Below the pieces are notes generated by a model that was given only the letters and a program-made list of their open reading frames with translations, was not told where the DNA came from and did not search any database. This document shows, one piece after another, positions 51,201-62,900 of a stretch of DNA of 64,000 nucleotides. The first letter of the stretch is position 1; every line of letters begins with the position of its first letter. A program made the translations under genes and the position numbers. Origin of the DNA: Otis tarda (lineage: Eukaryota; Chordata; Aves; Otidiformes; Otididae); NCBI GenBank assembly GCA_026413225.1, contig CM048553.1, positions 20,584,501 to 20,648,500 on the forward strand, read 5' to 3'.

Positions 51201-54200
51201 TCCTGAATGCATTTTAGCAGAAGAGATCTGCCACTTGGAAGTCCTCTGCAGGCTGCTGCTCTTTGTAAACTCTCCCAAGAGGGAATATTCTCATGCAAAA
51301 GTTTGCTGTTTAAAAGTTGGCCGTGGCTTAACAGGCATTGCTTTATCAGGAAATTTACTCCTAAAGTGGAAAGAGGCAAATAACTAGTGAAAATTGTCCC
51401 GTTGCAAGATTATTTTCCATTTCAGTGGGAACTGGAGGCACTCAATGTCTTGCAGGATTGGTAGTTTAATATCTGTAAATGGGTCAGATAGTGAGCCAAG
51501 TAAAGTGTATCCTGTTCGTCAGGGGAATTTCAGCGACATTAAGCACTGCTAGGCTAAGAACTGTGTTTTTCTAGGGGAATGAAGTCAGTCCCATCACTTA
51601 GACATTTTACACAAGGCCGGGCAAGACCTTCCTGAGAGCAAGAATCTTGCAATGTAGGAAATGAAAAACATTTCTTAACTTTTTCCTGCCTCCTGTGGAG
51701 TGAAATACTACCTACAGGGTAAATGGCATTTCTGGGGTATTAGCATATGAAATCTGTAAAGAAAGCAAGTACAAAAATGAAAATTGTCAAAGTTCTTCAG
51801 CCTGATCCTGCTGTTTGTGTACAAGAAAGATTCCCAGAGTAGTATGAGTGCATGTCTTTCGACTGAAAACTCCACAGACGCATAAATTGTTTACACAGAT
51901 TTAATAGTATCTGCTTATTTAAGTGGTTTTATTTGTAAGTCAAAAGTTGATAATACATTCATGAAGAGATTAGTAATTTCATTTTTAATAAATTATTTGG
52001 GATGTTTTATTTTGGAACAAATGTGTTTCACATGAGGTCCAGAAAGTATCAAATGGGAGCTACACTGTCACTAGGTTTGCACTCTTCCAAGCTGTGTAAT
52101 TCTGAAGTGTGAAGAGGTTAATCTGATATGCATTCTAGTTATTTTTAATGCATAAGTCTCTTGATATTGGAGCATTACAAATCTCTCAGAGGGAAGCCAT
52201 TATCCAATATTTATGCAAAGCTACGTGAATAATCTGTTATCCCTCTGCAAGCTTTGCTTCCTCTGGCTGGACATTGTGCAGTGACAATAACCAGGCAGCA
52301 CCCACTTGTGGAATTTACAGAGAGATTATGTATTCCCTGAATTGAGTGGACCGCAGGCAGGGCTAGGATGCTGCTAGGGAAATAAAGACAAAGAGTGCTT
52401 TCTCTTTTGTTCTCTCACTAGTTGTTTAATATAAAATGCATTACTTTTGGTATTTAAATAAATTAACTGGCAGCTGTAAGAGATCAGTTTTGTAACATTC
52501 AGCAAGATGTTTGATATTTGCAAACATAAAGGTCTTACTAGAATATCCATTAAAAACCTGAAAAAATGAACGTGATACTTCACAATCCAGGTTAAGCAAG
52601 GTTTGTGGAAAGAGCTAAAACTTTTTACTAGATCAGCTGATATAATTAGAAAAGACAGATAGGTTTAAAGGCATGAAAACCTTTCTACACTTTTGAAATA
52701 TAAGGCATCAACCTTCAAAGCTAAGTGCTAGTGGAGAATAATTGCTCAGAATTTAACTTGCTTGTGTTCAATTTGAGACTCGGAGAAAAAAAGCTGGTTA
52801 GATTAATAAAGCAAGGTGCTCCAAGGGAATATCTTAGCAACGGAAGAGCCTGGGTGGTGCTGAGAGAGGAAGAAAAGGGAATTATTTTGTGATGGACACT
52901 CACTGGTTAGTTTGAAGTTGAATGGCGAAAAAAGAAAATCACAGCCTGCCACAAAAGCAGAATATTTTTTTGTCTTTGATTTTTAATGTTCAGGGTGGCT
53001 GTGAATTTGAGCTTCTGTACAGTATAACCACACTATAATACAGGTTACCTTTCCTTTGAAACAATATATATAGTGTTTGTATATAGCTAAAGAGGTATTT
53101 TTAAACAGAAAAAGCTGTCATCTTTGATAGAGTTAAAAAAACAAGCTAAGTACATGTCACATTATGTTCTCCCGGAGGCTATGCCCTTTTAGCATAGACA
53201 TTTCTACAGGCTAGAAGAATCAATGATATAGAGGATCACAGGGTTAAGAAAATAATTGTCCATCAGTTTTATTAAAGAGCTGAGCACTGGATGCATGCCA
53301 GATAAAATGTAGCTTTCCCTAGAGCCACTGAAGAAGAGTTTTTGCAAACTGTGGGTGCTATCTAAAAATGTTAGAGACTTTGGAAGGATTTTTTTTTTTT
53401 TTGGGGGGGGGGGTAGTAACTCATCAATGAACCCTTACATCAGGGTTTCTATGTGAGAAATATAATCACAGAAAACACTTTTGGTTTTATAATTTCCACC
53501 CAAAACAATTTTACCTGAACTGAACTTTGAACAGTTTTGTGTGACACCAGGTAAAGAACCAACAGCTCAGACAGAACACTAGGTCAAAAAGGTACAATGA
53601 CTAGATGTGGTTTGTTGTTTATTTTGTGTATTTACAGTTATGTAGACCAACAAAAGACAGTTTTACTGCCCACTCCCTCCCTAGCTTATTTTTCCCAAGT
53701 CTTACAAATGAAACAAAAGTTAGCTCATGGGTATATATTATTGCCCGTTGTAGTATCACAAAGCTGTTTGGTAGCTGTGTGTGCATGCGAGAAAAGTGAG
53801 ATATTTCATGTGGGAGTGGAAGAGGGTTCAGCTGAAAGCTGTGTATTTAAAGGAAGAAAGGATCCATCCAGAGACAGGCTCGGGGAGGAAGGATTTAAGC
53901 CTTAACCATGCCCAAGCTCTCCTCCTACAGAACTAATCTTTTTTTCTGATATATTGGAGTTAGCGTTTTCAGGAGAAAGGAGCAATAGCTAAGAACTGTT
54001 TGAATTTTCAGCTCAGCCTGAAAAATTCTCTCCAAGTGTCTAGGGAAAGAATGCTAAGCACAGATGGAGTGGTGATGTAGTGGGCTGGGGGAGCTGCTCA
54101 GACTGTTTGTTGTTCTGAGCATTTGATTTTGTGAATAGCAATAAAGCCTTTTTCATTGACCTCTGAAGAATTAATTTATTAATTTAGCACTCACTGGCAA

Positions 54201-55682
54201 AGAAGCCTGTAGGAAAAAAAATTGGTTGTATATATAATGAATTGCAGTGTTTATAGTTTGTATAAGGCATGGACCTCATAATCTGCTGATTAGAGTTGAA
54301 TTTGAAAAGTGCTAATTTATGAGCTTTGACATTCCAATTATTTTGTTATTAATATGTTCCGCATCCACCTGTACTGCTGTCTTAGCATCATTTCAATAGC
54401 CCTGCTAAACAACACTAAAAACAGACAATGGGAAATCCCATATCACTGTGCATTTTTCTAAAGGAGAGTGTGGGAAATTTAACGAGACTTTTATTTGATT
54501 TAAGGTGCTGCTTTTCAAAGCAGAAATACAAAGTGTTGTTAAATTGTGCTGACGAAGGTAGACAGTGAACCAAAACTCAATTCCATTGAAATTTTAGACT
54601 TGTACAACCAATAATTTTTGTCCTTGGCATATCTATTCATGGCCTGCTGCAAATAGCTTAATATTTCTTAAAAGTGTTGCATTTATTTTTAGTTATAAAT
54701 TTTCCTTTTTCTTTTTCTTTCTGCTAGATGGATTTAGCCACAAAGATAATTATTCAAGCTATGTTGTCCTATAATTAAAGCATGTAAATAGGGAACCAAA
54801 TATAAAGGAATACAAATGATTATCTGAAAGTGCTTTTCAAGGAGTAAGTTTTTCCTGGTTAGAGTGAAATTATTACAGAAATAAAACAGTGATATGACTT
54901 TAACGTTGTGATGTGTAGATTGTGTAATGTGATAATTCCAGACCACCTTTCTTTGAGTGACTGAAAAAGCCAATGCATTTAAAACCAAACTGGTGTTAAG
55001 ACCACACAACTGCATATAGTGGGGCTGTGAAAGAGAATACCTAAATCCTCTTATGTGAAACTAGAAGCACCTCTGGTGATGCGATTCAGACAACCTGCCT
55101 GTTGTGTTGGAGACCTGATGCTCCCAGGCCCTGGGATGCCACTTCGTGGTATTGCAGTGTACCAGGAGCAGAGCTGCAACACATGACCCTCTTCTAATAG
55201 GCCTACAATCCCCTTGTGCAGGATTTATTTCAATTCTGAATATGATCTCATTAAATCTAAGTTTTGTTTTCTCTGCTAGACAAACCTAGGAAGAAGGAAG
55301 ATGGTTTTTAAACCACCTCTATCTTGCCCTGTTTCGCTATCTGGCACATGAAAAAAGAAATGGGAAACCAACAAGGCAGATCTTAATGGCAACACTGGAG
55401 CCCCTGGAGATCCAACTTTTCCCCTCTGACCAAAAGCTGTTTTGACAACAAAGGATATGATTTTTTTTAGTGCTGTTGATAATTCCCCTTGGTGGCATTA
55501 AAGATGCACTCTTTGTGTAAATTTCTATTCTATTCAGAGTACATTTCTTCAAGGTAAATACACTAACTAGCCAAGTGATAATAAGCTAGAGCATGTGTTT
55601 TTATTTTCTTCGTAATCATTCAAAGCAATTTAGTGGCACTTTTTTTGGGTTGTTATAAGTAAGGAAACAGGATGCCTACTTT
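45261..55682. other. Unique AT-rich non-coding DNA, no gene recognised
   Basis: About 10.4 kb with no recognisable gene. The longest open frame is 116 codons (48689-49039, plus), unassigned. Local items: a C7-G-C6 tract at 46036-46049, a weak tRNA-like pair of boxes at 47661-47719, and a T14G11 junction at 53389-53413. Confidence 0.6.
53389..53413. repeat. T14 followed directly by G11
   Basis: Fourteen T (53389-53402) run directly into eleven G (53403-53413). Such a homopolymer junction is prone to polymerase slippage and sequencing error, so the exact lengths should be treated as uncertain. Confidence 0.8.
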
Positions 55683-56038
55683 ATCATAGAATCATAGAAT
55701 GGTTTGGGTTGGAAGGGACCTTCAAAGATCATCTAGTCCAACCCCCCTGCAAGAAGCAGGGACATCTCCAACCTCCAGCAAGATCAGGTTGCTTAGAGGC
55801 CTGTCCAACCTGGCTTTGAATATTTTCAGTGATGGAGCATCTACCACTTCTCTGGTAGGTGCACTTCTCTTCCCTGTTCCAGTGTAAACATTTTTTTCTT
55901 TATATCCAGTCTGAATCTACTTCCCTCTGTTTTAAAGCCATTACCCCTTGTCCTATCACAACAGGCCTTGCTAAAGGCTTTCTCCCCATCTTTCTTATAA
56001 GCCCTCTTTAAGTATTGAAAGGTGCAGTAAGGTCTCCC
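55683..56038 (-). mobile_element. CR1 LINE, 3' part (left of nested LTR)
   Basis: The 3' end of the longest CR1 copy, minus orientation. On the plus strand it begins with two octamer complements (ATCATAGA / ATCATAGA, 55683-55698), then 'ggtttgggttggaaggga', 'catctagtccaacccccct', and the UTR and C-terminal end of ORF2 up to 'aaggtctccc'. The sequence resumes beyond the nested LTR at 56369 ('aggagccttatcttctcc'), showing one interrupted element. The ORF2 tail (DRTRGNGFKTEGSRFRLDI) is readable but frameshifted relative to the upstream part. Confidence 0.94.
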
Positions 56039-56044
56039 GGGAGC
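56039..56044. repeat. Target-site duplication GGGAGC, left copy
   Basis: Matches AGGAGC at 56369-56374 in five of six positions. Both derive from the single CR1 sequence normally reading '...ctcccnggagcctt'. A six-base duplication is characteristic of alpha- and beta-retroviral integrases. Confidence 0.75.
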
Positions 56045-56368
56045 TATGGGGCCCTGCAAGGCAGCAACAAGGCTACGAGCGGGGCTGCATGTACACAGGA
56101 AGGGCGATCCGCAACGATTCGCGCAGTTGCTGATGCAATGCCTCGTGCTAGACGCAGATAGGCACATGGGCGTAGGGGGCGGGTGCGTTCGCGTGCGTAG
56201 CAGGTGTATGGGCTTGCATAGCAGGCATGCAGGTATATATTGCAATGTGACGCAGCAGTAAATTGAAAGCTGACTCCACGGCATCTGTGTCTGTGTCTCT
56301 CTCCCCGGGATGGGATCCCAGTAGGGTAGGTCAGTCAGGGTGGGTCTGTCTGTTGTCGTGCGGCGACA
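56045..56368 (+). mobile_element. Alpharetrovirus-like solo LTR nested in CR1, 324 bp
   Basis: A CpG-rich insertion that splits a CR1 copy cleanly. It begins TATGGGGCCCTGCAAGG and ends GTGCGGCGACA; the 3' CA is canonical, while the 5' end is TA rather than TG, probably one mutation. TATATATT (56234-56241) is followed about 16 bp later by AGTAAA (56257-56262), so the poly(A) signal lies just downstream of TATA, before the presumed short R. That compact layout and the 324-bp length resemble avian leukosis-type (alpharetroviral) LTRs, as does the 6-bp duplication. No internal genes are attached. The family call is inference from architecture; a repeat-library match would settle it. The plus-strand 71-codon frame and part of the minus-strand 193-codon frame are noise through the LTR. 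Confidence 0.82.
56234..56262 (+). promoter_or_regulatory. LTR TATA box and adjacent poly(A) signal
   Basis: TATATATT at 56234-56241 and AGTAAA at 56257-56262 lie within 30 bp. Transcription would start near 56262-56268, and a downstream U5 of about 80-100 bp reaches the LTR end. Alpharetroviruses keep their poly(A) signal in this position. Plus-strand transcription would run antisense to the host CR1. Confidence 0.55.
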
Positions 56369-56374
56369 AGGAGC
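56369..56374. repeat. Target-site duplication AGGAGC, right copy
   Basis: Directly follows the terminal CA of the nested LTR; differs from the left copy only in its first base. Confidence 0.75.
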
Positions 56375-56994
56375 CTTATCTTCTCCAGGCTGAACAACCC
56401 CAACTCTCTCCTCTGTCTTCACAGAAGAGATGTTCCATCCCTCTGATCATCTTCATGGCCCTCTTCTGGACTCGCTCCAACAGGTTCGTTGTCTTTCTTG
56501 TGCTGAGGGCTCCAGATCTGGATGCAGTACTCCAGGTGAGGTCTGACCAGAGCAGAGCAGAGGGGCAGAATCACCTCCCTCAACCTGCTGATCGTACTTC
56601 TTTTGAAGAAGCTCAGGATGCAGTTGGCCTTCTGGGCTGTGAGCGTGCATTGTCGGCTTGTGTCCAGCTGTTCATCCACCAGTACCTCCAAGCCCTCGTT
56701 GGCAGGGCTGCCCTCAATCCCTTCATCCCCTAGCCTGTGTTGATACTGGGAGTTGCCCTGACCCATGTGCATGACCTTGCATTTGGCCTTGTTGAACATC
56801 ATGAGGTTCTCATGGGCCCACTTCTCAAGCTTGACCAGGTCCCTCTGGATGGTATCTCATCCCTCAGGTGTATCAGCTGCACCACTCAGCTTGGTATTGT
56901 CTGCAAACTTGCTGGGAGTGCACTCGATCCCACTGTCTATGTCACTGATGAAGACACTAAACAGTATTTGTACCAATACAGACCCCTGAGGGTC
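56375..56994 (-). mobile_element. CR1 LINE, ORF2 portion (right of nested LTR)
   Basis: Continuation of the same CR1 copy toward its 5' side. The plus strand shows the complement of late ORF2, including 'ctggactcgctccaacag', 'gtactccaggtgaggtctg', 'tcaagcttgaccaggtccc' and 'acagacccctgagggt', after which similarity stops near 56994. This covers the end of the reverse-transcriptase region and the downstream domain, but not the catalytic RT motifs or the endonuclease. The copy is 5'-truncated, as most CR1 insertions are. Without the LTR it totals about 980 bp. Confidence 0.93.
56419..56802 (-). pseudogene. CR1 ORF2 fragment (post-RT region)
   Basis: A 127-codon frame reading through recognisable CR1 ORF2 sequence. 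KCKVMHMGQGN is followed by YQHRLGDEGIEGSP, then SRLREVILPLCSALVRPHLE, then YCIQIWSPQHKKD, after which the frame shifts. The SALVRPHLEYC...WSPQ block is highly characteristic of CR1 and lies downstream of the RT core. Normal ORF2 is roughly 900-1000 residues. This piece has no start codon of its own and a frameshift before the LTR insertion, so it is not functional. Confidence 0.9.
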
Positions 56995-59900
56995 TTTTTC
57001 TTAGTGCATGCAATGGTTACACAGTCTTTCTGGAGCTACTTCTCAAGAAAGTTATTTGTCTTTTCTTCCATGGTCCAGGCATACATAAAGATAATTTATT
57101 TCTAGTGATGAAGAAATGTTCATATGGACAAATATTTTAATTAACAGGGGCTAAAAAGGACTTTTAAAAGTAAATAGTGACGCAGAAAGCTTCAACAATT
57201 GTTTGGTTTATTTTTTCCAGAAACAAACTTTTTTTAGAGACCTTCACAATTTTCAGTGCATAGATAAGTGTCTCACTTTAGTGGAAGGAAAGAACTTTTT
57301 GTCTCTGGACATAATAACGCAGTAGGATTTGAATCATTAATATCAACATTTGTGCATTTGTTACCAACCTATCCTGCCTGTCTGTGAGTGACTGTAATAA
57401 CCTCTTCTCTGACATTTATGTGAATATTATATCAGAACCACATTTTAGAATTCATTTGACTTCTTCAAGAGCTGGAGGTGGGGAAAGTAATTTTCACAGC
57501 TGTCTGAAAACCACCCTTTGTCTGCAACTGCTGAGTTTGGGAATACTTCTCAAGTTAACTACAATTTTAGCCCTAGTCTGAAAAAAAATCAAAACCTTAC
57601 AACTAGCCAGAAATAATGCCTAATATAAAATGTATTGGTAAAATGTCATTTACAGACATTTTCTAGTCACAAAAAAACCCAATAATTCCTGAAATAGGTT
57701 TAATTATGAGTTGTGAGCTTCTGTGACATTTTAAAATAAATAGAATTATTAATATTTCCTGACTATATGGAAATTATGTATTATTAAATACAAGGGATTA
57801 ACAATTGTCTGCTCTCAATATAAATTATTATCAAGTTGTACTACTTTTCATAAGCACCACCCAAAATGAAAAAAATAATGGAACAACTCATGCCCTGAAG
57901 AGCTTACAATCAATAGCAGAGGATAAATTGATACAAATGATGAAAAATCAATAGTAAAGAGATGTTTGTGTATTGATGATACACTTTAGAAAATTATTAA
58001 CCATCTTGTGGTTTAGCCAGCTGAGTTGCACTGCACTCTGTATTAGCCAGCTTAAGTGCTCCATGCTCGCTATCAACTGCAAAGCACTCAGCAGGAGCAC
58101 GTTTTACTGCATAGCCCAGCCACACCACACTGCACTGGGGTCTGATGCAATCACAGTTGCGAAAGCAGAATTGTGAATTGGTACCACTGGTTCCCCAACA
58201 CGTGAAACTGAAGTCACTTGACATTGACCAGTGTTTCTTGGGTGAGAATGTAGCATCATCCCTGCTCCTCTGTTTCCATTCCCCAGCACTTGAGGAAAAA
58301 ATGAGCCCTTCCTAAGAGGGTGGAGTTTCTTTCAGATTTCCAGAGGACTGCATCTTAAGTTTGGCACATTTTTGACATAGTAAAGTCAGGAATGTGACAA
58401 TTGAAAAATCTTGCTATAGTCAATGATGAGAAATAGATATACCTGTGATAGCAGTTTTCACCTTTGGGGGCTGAATTGTCTTCTCCCCTGAATAGAAGAG
58501 CTTCACTTTAGAAACACTAGGATAAATGGGAACTGAAGGGTTTAGTTGTGTTTTATTCTGACTTTCCAGAATGATACATGAGTTTAGAGTTCAAGGCATA
58601 GAGAATTATTATTCGCACAGATGGACATCAGTCTTTGTTGTTGTCTCTTTTACTTTATGGCAGAATTGCACAAGCTAACTAGTTAGGGAAGTTTTTAAGC
58701 TCTCTTAATAGATATGCCTTTAGCTAGGTCTGAAAACAGACATGTACTTATGAGGATAGAGGTGTGTCTGATTTCTATTGTATGGCTATGTCTATGTGGA
58801 AACGCATTTGTCAGTTTATACTTTGTCTTAGGATGGTAATAAGAGTTTTGATGTGAAAGCAAAATGCATGTTCCTGTCTTGATCCATAGAGTTCGGAACG
58901 CTGCTGGGCATGGGGTGGCCTCCTCCCTTCACATGGGAAGGACTGCTGGTCCCCACTCATCCTGGGTGCTCAAGGGAAGTCAGACAATGCTGCCTTTTAT
59001 GGAAAAAGGAAAAGATCAGGGATTTGTGTGCAGTGATCATGAAGAGGATTTATCCCTTGTAAATTTGAGCAGCACTTGAAGCCAAAAGTGTGAAATGAAG
59101 GAACAGAGCAGCACAATGAAATGACTGGTTATAAACCTGGAATATTTTTAATGCTATCACACGTAGCTTTTTCAGCCATTCCAAATCAACAGAGGAAGCT
59201 AGATCTGATTCTCATATTGGCAGAGTAAATCTATGTGCTCTAGACTATGGCTCTGAGACCACAATGCCCACAGGGAACAGTTCCAGTTTTGTGACAGAAA
59301 ATCAGTAAAAGATCAACCAGACATTACTGTCCATTCTGGACCCGACTATAAACTCTCAAAATAATTCAAAAGCTTAAGCATTTCTCAACTGGCTGCAAGG
59401 AGCTTTAAATTACTCTGCATGTAGAACCAGAAGTGATAAAGAAGTAGCCTGGAGTACTGAGAAAGTAGAGAAGATGATATGTGTTTCATGAATGGGAATA
59501 ATAATAATCATAAGAAAAGACTCCAAAAACATAAGTGCAAAAGTTTTTTTTTTTTTTTGGAAGGGAAGTTAAACACTTTCTTACACATGGCAGAGAAGAT
59601 GAGTTTAAAATCTCCACTTAGATGTGGAGCTGAGGCTAAGGCTGGAGGAAAAATGCTTTAACTGAGGAGTAATTAAGAAAAACTTTTAATTAATTCTGTT
59701 AGTTCTCAGGCATGTTAAATGCAGCTTAGAGGATGAAATAAAATGTTGGCTGTTAATGTTAAAATGAAAACATGAACTCTGTTAAAAGAAAGACTTAGAA
59801 TTAAAAACCATAGTAGAAAAGATAATATGGTTTTGTAAATTTAAAAAGATAATTTGAAAAATGTTGTCCATATTCCATTCAACCTAATCCTTACATAGAA

Positions 59901-62900
59901 CAAGATGTGTATGTATCTTTTTATTCTGAAAATTAGGAAATGCATTTTTATGGAAATGAAATAATTTTAGGAAAACTAGTATATCTTTGAATCAAATCCG
60001 TTTCCTCTGTGGATTATACTGTTAATTATGAATATGAATCTCAAAGCAGATAGATATAAAAAAGCCTTTGCAAGCTGTGGATTTACTATACACTTGGTAA
60101 ATGGCAGGCCTACAATCATCAAAAGGAAAAGAGATTTTTCTGGGAAAATTTTGCATTTGTTCGGTAGATAAGGACATACAGCCTTAAGACCTTGAGCTTG
60201 GCTGATGTTCAATGGATCCCAGTTCTTCAAAGAGATTAGCCTTGTAGGAAATTCCCCTGATGTCTGCAAGTCTCCTCACGTGGTAAAAGCTGTACTTCAG
60301 CCTAGAGATACTCAGGATAAAGTCCTAGTTTTCTGAAAGTCAATGGTAAAGCTTCTATTGGCTATCATGTGACCTGGATTTCACCCAAGTCTCATTAATA
60401 AATCCAGTTTTCTTCAGAAAGCTTCACCACCAAATATGTATGAAGAATGGGAATTTTAGCAGAAAACAAAGAATGAGAAGTTGTTGTGTCTCCAGGAGAA
60501 AGAAAGATAAAGTCACCTACAACTTTAATATCGTTGGACAGAAGGACAGACCGTGTTTCAAGCCATAGTAAGACTGAGTTTTTTTCTGTATTTTTTTCTT
60601 GAGGGAGGACAATTTGATTTTTACTTCTGATTTAATGGAATCAAGATCTTCTGCATGTTCATATGTATTCTTCTCTCTACTAGAGTACCAATTAGAGGCC
60701 CGTGAGATTCATGTTGAGCTACACACAGTAGAAAACAACCTCCTTGTTTGTTAACTTATTGAAAAAGGAGGTGTCTAGTATGTAAAGGATGGGCAGAAAA
60801 AAACCCTAGAAGCATAAAGAAATGAAGAGACCACACATAACACAGCAGTTGTCCCTTGTCCACTGAACTGGTAGGTTTCTGTGCAATAAGTTGCAGTTCT
60901 CTTCAAACAGGACTTTTTCCTTTTGGAAGTGTAGTCCAGAGATGGCTACTGTGAATATACAGATAAGAATCAGAGCTTGAGGTACTGATTTTTTTTCTGT
61001 GACTTGAGATCTATTTGGAGAAGACTCTTGCACAAAAAGCCCGTTGTTAGGCGCCATGCTATCTTTTACTGAGACTCACAAACTGAGATAAATAAGGAAA
61101 CAGAGACTGACAGTGTTTGCTACCAGCAGACTTAAGCCAACTCCCAGTGTCTGGAAAAGAAAATCAGTCTGAGGATCTGGAAGAGAAAATGAAGAAATTA
61201 ACAGGTAAATTGATTCCAACTGATCTACTTAGAAAAGGGACTATCTCTTCTCAAGACCTGGGAAGAGCTTTGTTGTTGCCCAAAATATATGTTGCCTGAT
61301 GCCATCTATTTACTATATTTACAGGTAATGAAAGTGTATATATCTGATATGAACGAAGCAGAAAGTAATTCTGATTTATTTTTGTTATTTGTTATTTCTT
61401 GTGGGTTTTTTTTTTAAATGATAGTTTTACTTTCTTCCACCTATCAGTGGTGCAAAAGTGTCTATGCATTTCCTTTAAAAAGAGACTTACTGCATTTGTA
61501 TTCTCCACTGATATCAAAACTCACAGAAATGGCATATGATCAGCTGGATAAGGAACAACTCAGTCAGACCCCCTTTTCCAACTATTTTTTTTTTAAAGAC
61601 ATATTTTTTTTGACAATTTGGGATCTAATCTCAAAAGCATTTAGTATTGGTGCCCCTCTGATAGCAGGGGTTTATTTTCTGTGCTGAACTGTTGTTTCAC
61701 TAAAATAAATAAACAAGCCTGATTATTTCCTGCAACTCCACTTACATGGAGTTTAAAGAACTTTTATGTAAACGTACTATGAGTCTGAACTGTAAATTCC
61801 TCAGAAAAAAAAGGAATTTCTTGCCAGCTTATCTTGGTTTGTGAATGCTAGTCTTGAGATCCAAAGCAGTTTCAAACTCTTTGGAATCCATAATTAAAAT
61901 AAAACATAGCCTGATTATGCTTCAATAGTGCTAGATTACCCCCCATAGCTCATATGAGTTATGGTACCATTGAATCTACGTGTTCACAACAAAGATCCTA
62001 CTTCATCTGCGTGAAAAAATGAACAAGAAAGATTTATAGTTGAAAGCAAATTCATTAATCTTGCCTGCCATATATAAAAATCTGCTGCATTAAGCAATGG
62101 TAGATTTAGAAGTGAAAGTATAGAAAGTATGGCTGTAATAATAATATCTTTCATATCATGATTAGTTATGAGTCTGCAATGCAGGAAAATAATATCTTCA
62201 CCGAGCCTGTCAAACATGTTCCAAAGTGTGATTTTTTGGTGTTTTTTTTTTTTTTTTTTTACAATTTGTGATACAGAAGGTCATTGTCTTCACATCTTCA
62301 AGGCTGTAAGAAGGCCCTCTATGTATTCTGATAGCAGATCTGCAGTAAGGGCTAGACCCACTAACAAAGGCTGTCATGTATGCTTGTGTATTCTTCCATG
62401 TATTTATTTACTTATTTTATTTTCCCCTGGATCAGAATCATAGTTGTGGTCATTCCACCTGGTGCTGTCCTTGTTAAGGTAGGACTACATGCAGGGTGTA
62501 GGCTTACTGGTCTCACTGATCCTGTGACATTATGGGTTGAGTCTGGTGCAGATGAGAAGTGATGTAAATTACAGGAATGACCTATTATGAGAAGGAATAG
62601 GCTTGTCATGCCCATGAGTGTCCTGTTGATGTGATAAACAGATGTACATCGTTGGCTGTGCAACATCCTAAGCACCTGCAGTGTGGATGTAGATGGTGCT
62701 CCAGACTGGATGCCCACGCTGGAATGACCTAAGCAAGCAATGAAGAGGCATGTAACCCTTTGAGTAAAGGCCCTAGATGATGAAAAAAGGAAGTGGGACC
62801 TGAGCCTGACACAGCCCTGGAGAAAGGAGAAGTCACACTGTATACACTGAAGATATATCTGGTGAGAAAATTGTTCTTTGGTGAAGGGCTGCACTTTTAT

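Noticed and set aside
58009..58200. Possible minus-orientation LTR starting 'tgtggtttagcc'
   Set aside because: Only about 12 bases resemble the complement of an LTR 3' end. No TATA/poly(A) arrangement, opposite end or duplication follows.
61117..61299. 60-codon ORF containing 'aacag/gtaaat' donor-like site
   Set aside because: Upstream sequence is not pyrimidine-rich, so no credible acceptor; too short to support an exon.
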